From Gonapodya sp. JEL0774 (Eukaryota; Monoblepharomycota; Monoblepharidomycetes; Monoblepharidales; Gonapodyaceae): DNA of 64,000 bases. The stretch is taken from positions 62,001-126,000 of the forward strand of contig JADIIX010000027.1 in the NCBI GenBank assembly GCA_027604505.1, read 5' to 3'. Position 1 is the stretch's first letter. Each line of letters begins with the position of its first letter. Below the pieces are notes generated by a model. That model did no database searches, was not told where the DNA came from, and saw nothing but the letters and a program-made list of their open reading frames with translations. A program made the position numbers and the translations under genes. This document shows, in pieces, positions 50,690 through 60,942 of the stretch.

Positions 50690-52907
50690 ATGGCTCCATC
50701 TGAAACCGTCTCTACTCCCATCACTAAGCTCCTCCGCATCAAGGCAAGTGCCTGCTGAAATCTTTCATCGTTCTGTCGGAATCTCTAGCTCACCAATTTT
50801 GAACTCGCAATTCAATCTACTCACGAAATGAACTCAGTACCCCATTCTCTTGGCTGGTATGTTTGCTTTTTCCTCTTGTGGAATGGTCGGAAGCTGATTC
50901 TCTTCGGATCGGAACACGTGTTGGGCACTTCAGGAATGGTTGGTTTTCGATCGTTTTCGCAGGCCCTTCCTTACCACAAAACTTACATATAACTTATTCG
51001 TTCAGGGAAGTGTTGCCGGCCCTGAGCTCGTCGCTGCCGTTTCCAAGGCCGGAGGACTCGGAGTCATCGGAGGTATGAGTCCCAGGTGATGATACATTAC
51101 GATCCGACATCTCAATACCAATTCAATCGCCCGCTTCAGGCATTGCCTACACCCCCGAGGGTCTTAAACAGGCCATTCGTCAGGTCAAGGACGAGCTCAA
51201 GGATGAGAACGCTCCATTCGGTGTCGACCTATTGCTTCCCCAGGTTGGCGGTAACGCGCGTGCCACCAACTACGACTACACCAAGGGAAAGCTCGGGGAC
51301 CTGATCGACATCATGATTGCGGAGAAGTGCAGGGTAGATAGAGAATTCGGCGATTGCATCTCGGTGAAAGTATCCTCACCTTCGTCAATCGTCACATTTT
51401 CAGCTCTTCGTATCCGCTGTCGGTGTTCCCCCCAAATGTGAGTGGTGGAACTCTCTTCATGTCCTTGGCAGCGATTTTGACACGGAATCTCTCCAAAGGG
51501 GCTGTCGATAAATGCCACAAAGCTGGCATCCCCGTCAGTGAGTGCTATTTCTGTTGATTATCGCTTCTGGATCGAATTGCGCTCGAATGATACCACGTCC
51601 CACCAATTCTTTTGCTTCGTCAATCTTTGAAACAATTAGTGAACAGTAAGTTTATACTACAAATTTGTTTCATTCTTCTGAATCCTAATCCTGATTTTCA
51701 GTGGTCGGTGCTCCCAAACACGTCACGAAGGCTCTTTCGGTTGGCGTTGGTTTGTATTTTCCTTTTTTTTTTTGTATAGCTTGTTCATATTCAGCTAACC
51801 ACTTTTCTGCATCCTCAGACATCATTTGTGCTCAAGGGTGAGCTTGTGTCAGAAGTACGCGGCGGTTCATGTCAGAATAACCAAATCTTTTGCCCCTTCA
51901 TTAAGTGGCGAAGGTGGTGGCCACACTGGTGAGATCGCCACATCTGTCCTCATCCCCAAGGTTGTCGACATTTGCAAGGGCTACAAGTCCCCCTTGACTG
52001 GTGGCCCCGTCAGCGTGTAAGTTCTCAAACTGATCTCACTTCACATGAACCGCTTTTTCACTACAAATTTTACTTCCAGTGTCGCTGCCGGTGGTATCTT
52101 TGACGGTCGTGGTGTTGCCATGAGTTTGTGCATGGGTGCCGATGCCGTTTGGGTTGGGTTAGTGTTCAGTGATCAGAAGTTGCCCTATTCGTAATGACCG
52201 AACTGCCATCATTCTCTACTCAGAACCCGTTTCGTCGCTGCCAAGGAGGCCAACTCTTCCCCCATGCACAAGCGTGCTGTTGTTGATGCCGACTTCACTG
52301 ACACCATCAGGTATGCGACGATTGGTGTTGGAACTCTCGTTTCCACAATTTGAGATTACTGAATAACGAACGCATGTGATCTCCAGGACCATCATCTTCT
52401 CTGGTCGTCCCATGCGTGTGCTCAAGGTAAGTTAAATTAAAATGAATATCGATTAATGGAATGAAACATAACTTTCCAATTGATTGTAGAACCCATACAT
52501 CATCAAGTATGCCTCTATCTTCAATGCAGGCTCTGTGTCATGTTCAGTCTCACTGATTGAATCATCTTTCTTTTTAGCTGGGAAACAAACCGCGCTGACG
52601 AGATCAAGGCGCTCACGTCCAAGGGTATCATTCCCGTTATCCACGAGCTGGACGAGAAGCAAAAGAAGGGCGAAGAACTTTCGACCGACCTTGTCATTCA
52701 GTCGAGGCCTTTCCTTGCCGGACAGGTGTCTGGTGCCATCTCGTCCATCAAGACTTCCGAAGAAATTGTTAACGAGATGATGACGTGAGTGACATTGGTC
52801 GATGGTTCCCCACGCAAAGATCCATTCTTAATATGTCGCTTTCCAGTGACTGTGTCAAAACTCTGAAGCACGTGCAGACCCTCATTGCACCCACCCCCAA
52901 GCTGTAA
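50690..52907 (+). CDS. Nitronate monooxygenase (2-nitropropane dioxygenase family), paralog 2
   Basis: 17 exons: 50690-50743, 50838-50856, 50934-50938, 51006-51072, 51140-51333, 51404-51437, 51499-51537, 51640-51645, 51702-51749, 51819-51837, 51906-52016, 52080-52157, 52224-52310, 52387-52426, 52490-52506, 52578-52784, 52847-52907; 361 residues, phases agree. Same fold and motifs as paralog 1: AGMGSVAGPELVAAVSKAGG, NMVGAPKHVT, ICAQGGEGGGHTGE (His kept), AAGGIFDGRGVAM, GRPMRVLKNPYI. The first intron starts GC (AAG/GCAAGT, 50744), a GC-AG intron, where paralog 1 has GTATGT. Microexons GAATG (50934-50938) and TGAACA (51640-51645) are shared with paralog 1. Codon use is more C-ending than in paralog 1 (for example many GCC/GTC/AAG), so this may be the more highly expressed copy. 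Its intron between VLK and NPY is absent from paralog 1. Confidence 0.92.
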
Positions 52908-53112
52908 ACCAAGCTACTCTGTATACGATATGAATGACCAATATAGCACTTACTGCATTGATTCATTGTTATACGCAGAAAGAATAGTTACAATTTCGCA
53001 AAGAACTTGAGATTGTGATTGACCGGGTGCCGGAGTCCAACACATCAAACCACGATACCTGCTGCCCTCTGCCCAACCTTTTTTCCGATTCTGTTGTCTT
53101 ATTCTCTACTGT

Positions 53113-55310
53113 ATGCCGGCTCCTATTTCTGAAGGCATGGAAACCATGGCGGGGATGCTTGCAGACTACATATCAGGGACTCTTCCTTCATCTCAAGAAA
53201 GATTCACGGGAGCTGGCCGAGTTCAAATCGTCGAGCACCCAGATGACGGTCGCGACGACAGAGTTTTGGTGGCGAAAGTGGCTTTCAAGGCACGAATCAC
53301 AGGAGCGATTTCGTTCTTCACTTGTTCACTCATATGCTCTTTCTGACCAGCCAGGAGACATTATTTTCACCGAGCGACCTCTTCTGCACACCTCTTTCAG
53401 CAATGCGCGCAATTTCCGTCCGGATCCCGCTATACCAACCCTCGCCCCGGATTTTCAGCGTATCTTGTTCGACTTCTGCAAACGATGGCGTATCTGGAAG
53501 AATCGCTCTGAAGCCACCAGCGCCGACCTAAATACGTCGTCCGATACTCTTCTCTTTGATCTTGCTATGAGCTTGCTCTCCACCGATGGAGTGGAGGGTG
53601 ATATGGCAAGGGAAGTGGATCCTCGCCGTGACAGGGATTATGAAAGGGGAGTTCGCGCATTCATCAAAACTTTCACGAATCTCGTTAGAGAGAGTCAAGA
53701 TAGATTTAGAGATCTCTCCGGGGCTGGGGAAGGACCTGAAGGTCGCACCGATGCACCAGTCCACGTAGGAATGATCCAAGTTCAACCTGAGGCTCCGTCA
53801 ACTCAGAGAGACGTCCCAAAAACAGGTACTAAACGCTCAGCTGATAAATTTAGTAGTTCGGAAGCTACACTACGCCGCGAGGGAGCTTCTCAGGGATCTT
53901 CGACCTCGTCGAAAAGGCGCAAGTTGACCCACCGAGACTCATCAGCTGCTGGCATTTCGGAACCTTTGATGCCTTCTGAGAAAGAACTTCTTCACTTATT
54001 GGCCGTCCTCGAAACAAATTGCCACTCGCGCGCTGTCGCGCCATCGATGGGGGGAAGTGTTAGTTCTGACGCCGACGACCCTGATCCGCCCCGCGACGAA
54101 TCAGTCGGACTTTATCTTGCGGGATCATTTATGGACCATTCATGTGCTCCAAATGCAACCGTGTCTCTGTCTCCGCCGAAAATCGATCTTGAACCTGCTC
54201 AGACGGAGGGTAATCTCACCCTTCTCTGCCTTCGTGCCATCTCCCCGGGGACGCCCATCACCATCAGCTATTCTGACAATGAGTTTGTTCCCACTCAAAG
54301 CAGACGCCAAGCCCTGCTTCGACGTGGTTTTCTCTGCACCTGCGATGCTTGTTCATGTAGGGATGCCTCGAGGGCCGGCTCATGTTTCGGAACCTGCGAT
54401 GGCACTGGAATACTGGCCCCAAGACCATCTGATAACGGGTCTGATGATGATGATGGAGAAGAGGAGGGGGCAGTTGAGGATCCGTCCGGGGAAGTTTTAG
54501 TGTTTGAGTGTGACATTTGTGATACGAGGTGCTCAACTGAGGAGGCACAAGCATTCATCGCGGCAGAGATTGAAATAGAGGACGACGTCGAGCAACAACT
54601 GCGCATTGTTGAGGGGGTCCTGGAAGTTGTGCAACAGTGGTTAAGTGGGTCTGTTGAAAGTGGATTCGAGAAGAAACTGGACGATTGGAGTGGCCTCGTA
54701 GCGCCGCGATTGGTGGTTAGCCAGTGGCAAAAAGACCTTCTCCAGAGAGTTGGATCGCTATCGATGAAAGCGAAATCAAAGAAGAAGGGCTCATCCCGAA
54801 CGGACAAGGATCGGGTATCAGGGTCAGGGCAAGTTAGTCGGGCAGCGGTTGAGCTGCACATGATTCACTCGACCTTCTACCAGTTTGTCAAAGAAAATTT
54901 GTACTCTGTAAGTGATCGTCTTCATCTATACCACCGTCCGTTGGCAATAACAGATGTGTTCCCCCTCATGTTTCTAGAATCCCAATTTTCGCATCGTCTT
55001 CACACATCCTGAAGCTCCTCTCCATGCGACCATATACCTTGCTGCAGCTTGCCTTCGTATCCTCGACCTCTCCGCCTCCGCTTCTGGTGAACTCACACCA
55101 CTCGCGAATTCCAGCCTACCTGAGACTGCCCGGGTGGTCTTTAGCGAAGATCTGCGACATCATTTTGTTTGGATGGCTAAAATGGCAAAGCTGGCTCGGA
55201 AGACTGTCCTGGGACGATGGGCTGCGGGGCTGGCAGAGAAGATGAGCACAATAATGTACGGAGAGGATAGCGAAGAAAGGAGAGAGGCCTCTGAACTTCG
55301 GACAATGTAG
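53113..55310 (+). CDS. SET-domain protein (SMYD/SET5-like) without visible MYND finger
   Basis: Putative protein lysine methyltransferase. Exons: 53113-53289, 53351-54907, 54978-55310; 688 residues. Seen: N-terminal SET start with PGDIIFTERPLL, a long insert rich in Ser/Glu/Arg including KRSADK and SSKRRKLTHRD (nuclear-signal-like), then the core GSFMDHSCAPNATVSLS (NHSC-type motif), RAISPGTPITISYSDN, and post-SET cysteines RRGFLCTCDACSC. The tail has a second Cys pair (FECDICDTRC) and helices as in SMYD C-terminal domains. No MYND zinc finger splits the SET domain here, unlike SMYD proteins. The first intron (53290-53350) seems to start GC (AAG/GCACGA); an alternative GT donor at 53269 would delete seven residues that the fold needs. 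Convergent with NOP9, 144 bp apart. Confidence 0.86.
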
Positions 55311-55454
55311 ATTAGGCACCTCTGATTCTGTACCCTCTAAATACGAAACCGCGCATTTTCAATATCTGTTGCTGAGAATAGCTCCGAACAATGGGAAGTT
55401 ACAATGATAAACTGATAAGAACGCAAGTTCTCGGTTTCACACGATGTTTGCTGT

Positions 55455-58400
55455 TCAAGATGATACCACGATCTGGGTCTTCTCTCTTTTTCGTCGCTTC
55501 TTTGTTTTCGTGCCTTCCGTATCTGCCTCTCCCTTGGTTGCTTCTGTCACCTCCACCAATTCCTGCACCTCGGTGACGTCTTTGCTCTTCCTCTTCACTT
55601 TTGCACTAACCTCCACCGGCGCTGATTCGGATATCGCCAGGGCTGAGTCTAGTTCCCGCTCGGCTTCCTCGGCTTTGCGTTTTTTCTTGCCTTTATTGGC
55701 AAGCAAAGAAGACCCGCTGGTCAAACTTGCGTTAGGTTGGGAAGGCTTGCAAGAGCAGAACAAGGGTTAGAAAGGTCATTAGTCTTCTAAACACAACCAA
55801 AAGTGAAGAAAACTCACTTCATTCGACTCTTCCAAATCGTCTTTCTCGTTACTCCCCTTTTTCTTTTTTCTCTTGACCAACCCCTCTGGAGAAACTTCCT
55901 TCTCCCGAGTCCCTACGGGAACCACAACTCCATCCTTCCCTCGATCATCCTTGCGAATCTTTCCCCCTGCACTCGGACCACTCGATGAAAACAAAGCGTC
56001 TATTTCGTCCTTGGCAGCGGGGTCAGGCTGGCCAGAACAGCGGTGAAAAATGACGGCGTCAGGGTCGCAACCAATCATTGCTCCACCCCCAAACCGGACT
56101 CACCTTCTCCTCTGCACTTTCCTTCTCTCTTTTCTCTTTCTTCTTCTCCTTCTTTCCGTCCTGATTCAATTTCGTCTTCTCTCTCAGCACCAAACTTGTC
56201 CCAGCCAACAGACCTTGTACTGCCTCTTCGTCCACTGCGGGTAAGTTCACGTCGCCATCGTGGGTACGTTGACCCACATCAAGTTTCCGTTTACTCGCCA
56301 CGGTATTGTCTTTGGCATTCTGTACGGTTCTCTGCACCTCCACAAACCCAAATCCTGGGGTGTAAAATCTTCTTGTGGAAGACTCACTCTCTTCCGCTTT
56401 GGACCCGTGCTTTCCCGCTTTCTCTTCCCCCACAATCTCCTTGAACATCTCCCTTCTCCTCTCCCTGCCTTTCCACGTCTCTGTCCATCCCCGTGGATCC
56501 CTGAGTCGATCTTCCAGGCCCAGATTGCGAGCCACAAACACCCCACAGTGGTTCTGGGAGAGTTTGCGGAGATGTGGTTGAAGGAGGGACGCGAGATGGT
56601 TCTGTGGTGTTTTTATTGCAGTGGTGGGGCGGGTACGAGGCGCCGAGCACGGGGAGGGAGGGGAGGTCATATCAATGGTTCAACTCTCCCGTCACAAATC
56701 AACATATGCTCGCGTCTCACCTTGTCCTCCCACCCGGCGACTCCCCACCACGCCTCCACCACATGGCTTCCAAACTTATCCATCGCATATTGGACCCACT
56801 TGCTTTCAATCTTGGTTGCGAATTGCTTCTTCCCGGAGCGAGGCACGTTCGCGGATTTGAAAATGGATTCGACGAGGCGGGAGCCGGAGGGGTGAACAGG
56901 TAGGGAGATGAGCAAGGGCGGGGGCAGAGAGAGGAGGCTGAGAGGGGTGCGTGTGATTGGGGTTTGGGCGGGTTGTGAGCACCATCATCCTCCACCAAGT
57001 GAAGTGAATCGGCGCGCAAGGGTGACCCCTCATACAAAGAAAACATACCCACCCCTCGATGACCCCTTTTCCAGCATCTTTGACAAACGCAATCACTTGA
57101 GCAGCCACCGAACACCCGTACGAGTCCACTTTCCACACCCCCACTCCCATGTCTTCCGTATTGCCCCCTGACTCGGTACACCACATGCCCCATCGCTTCC
57201 CCGACACCATACAGTACGCTAAATCTTTCACCCGGTCTGGTGCCAATGCCGTGGGCGTGGTAGTGGAGGCGGAGGTGGAGGAGGAGTTAGCTGTCGGGTC
57301 GCATCCGAATGTAGAGGCGAGGTGGGCGAGGTGGGTGCGTTGGAGAGCCGGAGAGCCTCGGGTGGCGACAGAAGTTGTAAGTGCGAGGACCAGGGCGGGG
57401 CGGCGGGAGGTAACTAGGTATTTAGTCGGGAGGGATGTGTGTTGTTTGGTCGGGGACAGGGGTGGCCGGGCAACGGAATGTTAAATGAGTTCGTACGCAC
57501 AGCGTATTCACCTGGAGATCCGACACCAGCTACCCTTCCCCTGCTCCTACTCACACCAAATCTCCGCCCCCGCTTTCCCCACCTCCTCGACACACGCCTC
57601 CAATTCTTTGCCCTCTGCCCTCGCGACCACCTTTTGCGCCACATAGTTCCCCACTCCATCGCGAGCGAGAAGAACCACGCGGCCGGCCAGGTCGCGGTTG
57701 AAGATGAAGGCGAAGTGGGTGTAAGATGTGTGCAGCAGGATCTTCTCGGCGAGGTGAGAGGCCGTGGGGTGGGTCAGGAGGGTCGGGAAAAAGGGTGTCG
57801 GCGGATCGTGGACTGGAAGGAAGGAAGATATGGTTAGTATGGTCCTTGAGTCATAGATGTTTACCATTACACCGCCATCCCCCTAAGGCAAAACACCCAG
57901 GCCCCCGACCCTTCTTGCGCCCCCCCACACTCACTCCCATCCCCCACATCCACAATTCTCTCCACCACCGCCCTCCCAGCCTCGCCCGCCTCCACTGCCA
58001 CTTGCATCGCCGGACTCGCCGTCACGTGCACGCACAAGTCCCGCACCTCGGCGTCCGACGCCATCACCACGGGGTCAAGCATCTTTGCCAGCACTGGGGA
58101 AAACGTGGGCGGTACCGAGCGGACGCGGGAGAGGGACGCGGGGCTGGGGGGGAGGTGGGTGGACGGGGATTTGCGGGGGTGAAGGGGGCGTTTGGTAGTC
58201 GTTTTGGCGGAGGAGGGGGATGAGTCGGGGGTAATGGGGAGACCAGAGAGGATGCCGAGGATGGTGCGGAGCGGGTGGGATGCGTGGCGGTCACGGAGGA
58301 GGGGGATGGTGTGTGGGGCGAGATTCTGGGGAAATGAGGGTTGCACCGGTAACAGAAGCCGTGTGTGGTGAGATCACCGATATCCACATAAAGAATATGA

Positions 58401-60446
58401 GCAAGACGTATAATCGAGCTTCCCTACTCACCTCGCACACCTTCAAAAACGAGTTCGTCATGCTCGGCACGTCACCGCCACTCGGCTCGCCTTGGTGCTC
58501 TACCGAAGATTCACCCTTGAGCTTTGACGTGAATTCGGTAGCGGGTACCAGGAATTGGGGGGGAGTGGGGGTTTTGAGGTGGCAGAGGGGTGGAGACACA
58601 GCAGGTGAGTTTGGTGTCGCATCACACACAGGACCACCTTGACGGGCCAGTTGACACCGCCACACCCCGTCCACGTGTCTCACCGCATCCTAGCCACGCT
58701 CACGCCCGCCTCGCCCATGGTGTGAGGCCGAATTGGACCCCGGGCCGAAGCCCGCCACCAACACAGACACACACAACTACTAGAGACAAAGATGGCACAT
58801 CGGTTTTGTCGGTGTGTCCGGTGTGTCCCGTGCGCTTTCCCGACTTTGAACATGGTCATGGACATTCACCCACCTCGCGTTCCATCACGTCCGCGGCGAC
58901 GAGCAAGAGGGTTTGGCACACGTGGGAGGCGAACTGTTGGCGGAAGAGGTCGAAGAATCTGGGAAAGGGGTGGCGGATGGTGGGATGTGAGGGACAGTGC
59001 GTGCGGGTGTATGTGGAGAGAGGGTCCAATTGCCTTTCGATCGTTTTCATTGTTTTCTTCCGATACAGTGCGGTGCGAAGGTGGTGGTGGTGACGGGTGT
59101 GTTCTCTTGTGTGGGTGTGCGGGTCACACCGCCCCATGTGGGGGCCGCCCAAGGTTGACTCGAAACGAAGACACCCTGGGATTGCACACCGCCCACGCAC
59201 ACGCGTGCCGCCACGCCCACGGTACACCACGTTCGTGGCGCTCCTTCGCCACCCTCCCGCACGTGGCGCTCCTTCGCCCCCCTCCCGCGAATCCGGTTCC
59301 CCGTTCCCCCCACCGCCACTCTCGCCCCCGCCGCCCGTCGCCCAGACCAGCCCTCCCCCCCCCCCCCAGCCCCGGCGACCCACCCACCTCCCCCCAACTC
59401 TATCCATCAACACTCGTAACTGCCAATCGTCTGAAAACCTGACGACACATTCGACAGCCCTGCTGGTGACGGGGTCCGCGAACAGAGGGAGTTCGTGGCC
59501 TTCGAGGGAGGCGTAGGCAGAGGAGATGAGAGTGGGAAGGGCTAAGGGTGGTGGGATAGAGATGTGGCAGCGTGTCGGTAAGGTTAGTGGAAGAGTTCAC
59601 ACGTGACGGTGTGTAGTGGTCTGGGATCCAGGGGAGGAATGATTCCGAGGAGCTCAGATCACGTACAACCCCAACGCGGGCATCTCAGTACCAGGATCGT
59701 GTCCCGTTTGCCCATTGACCGATTGTGTGGCTTCTGGCCGCGGTGAATGATCGTGTTGTGATTCTCGATAGTCTCCCCACGAGGTGACATGAGTGCCGTT
59801 CAATTTCACCCACGATCTCCGGCATCCATTTTGAGTCAATCTTCCTTGGGAAGTTGATGTAGGCAACAGCTCTCGCACAGGACTTGCATAAAACGATCCC
59901 ACGAGCCACTCGGGCTCTCCTGTTCGGAGCAGGCATCCACACACGCTAACAGAAGGCAACCGACTCTCAACTCTCACCATCCTCATCTTCACGGTCCACT
60001 TGATTTTCCTTGATCAAGGATTCGAGTTTGGCAAAGTAGGAGGCGAGCTCGAGGGATGGTTTGCCGAAAAAGTCGATGGGAAGCGCGTGTCTGAGCTGGA
60101 AACCACCCCCAACACCCCCACCAGGGGGACCACCGGGCCCATCTGCACCTGTTACCCCACCCGTGTCAGTGCGCTGTCTTTTGTTTGAGTCTGGGAATGC
60201 GGATGGATCGATGTCGTGCCGGGGTCTTTTTCCCCGTTGGGCCCACGCGTCGAGGCCTGTTGTGGAGTCTGAATGGGCGATTGGATTCTGTATAGTACTG
60301 TCGTCCGTCTGGTCGTCGCCTTTATCGTCTGCATTGTCTACGAGTGCTTCGTTATCGTCCTTGTCGGCCAAGTCTACGTCGTTGCTGCTTTTGGCGTCCT
60401 TTTGTTTCTTCCCTCTGCGTCCGCGTCTTCTGACTGTTCTCGTCAT
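55455..60446 (-). CDS. NOP9: NOP9, pumilio-like nucleolar RNA-binding protein
   Basis: PUF-repeat protein needed for early 18S rRNA processing; binds the site-D region that NOB1 later cuts. Exons (minus): 60446-59978, 59541-59388, 58958-58874, 58689-58432, 58325-57935, 57812-57555, 57128-57053, 56937-56721, 56601-56104, 56027-55818, 55745-55455; 968 residues, phases agree. Seen: basic N-terminus RRRGRRGKKQK, repeat-like helices ELPLFADPVTSRAVECVV, FASHVCQTLLLVAADV, HASHPLRTILGILSG, HPTASHLAEKILL, DGVGNYVAQKVVARAEGK, DSYGCSVAAQVIAFVKDAG, HPSGSRLVESIFKSANVPR, DKFGSHVVEAWW, NHCGVFVARNLGLEDRL, and a Lys-rich tail. Three introns are 426-436 bp, far above local norm. The repeats around 57-59 kb lie in GC-rich, low-complexity DNA, so the middle exons are less certain than the ends. 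Confidence 0.84.
59234..59289. repeat. 28-bp direct repeat, two tandem copies
   Basis: 59234-59261 and 59262-59289 are near-identical 28-mers beginning CGTGGCGCTCCTTCGCC, differing at about two positions. Inside the second NOP9 intron, on the antisense strand of the transcript. Confidence 0.85.
59355..59367 (+). repeat. Homopolymer C13 tract (G-run in NOP9 pre-mRNA)
   Basis: Thirteen consecutive C on the plus strand, flanked by further C-runs. Read on the minus strand it gives several runs of three or more G within about 40 nt, near the 5' end of the second NOP9 intron, a candidate G-quadruplex. Also a region prone to sequencing-length error. Confidence 0.75.
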
Positions 60447-60942
60447 CGGTGATTGATATGGGGAATCGGATACGGGGGCTAAGGTGTCACAGGGTTTCTG
60501 CGAGTGTCATGCAGTTAGTGTCACCACAGGCAAGTTTCTCTCAACACTTGCGGACCACAGCTGTCATGCACGGTCCACAAGCTCCAGAGACCACAGCCCG
60601 TCTTTGAGAGCTTCTCGTCGGCATTTTCTCTCTCGTGTATTGTTTACCTGCGACCTGTGTTGTGGTGAGCAATTGATATCTCAGCCAATGGGCTGCATTC
60701 CTCTTTTCTCGCCACCTTCTGTATATAAACCACAAGATCAGATAGCGCCAAGATGAAATGTGATTCAGTTTTGTCTCTCCATGCCGATATCGAGTTCGCC
60801 AACGAGACGTGACGAAGTGTGTGGTTGGGGTGAGTGAAAAGAGAAAATAAGTGTTGTGGTCACGCACAGAGCCCGTTGCTTTTTTGCTCTTGTGCTCCCC
60901 CGGTCACTTTTCATTGCAACCAAACCCAAAACACAATCTGAA
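60447..60942. promoter_or_regulatory. Shared divergent promoter region NOP9 / fibrillarin
   Basis: 496 bp between the two start codons. Contains CCAAT at 60685-60689 and TATATAAA at 60722-60729 in fibrillarin orientation, 214 bp upstream of its ATG, which allows a 5' UTR of roughly 180 nt. No coding signal. Confidence 0.5.
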
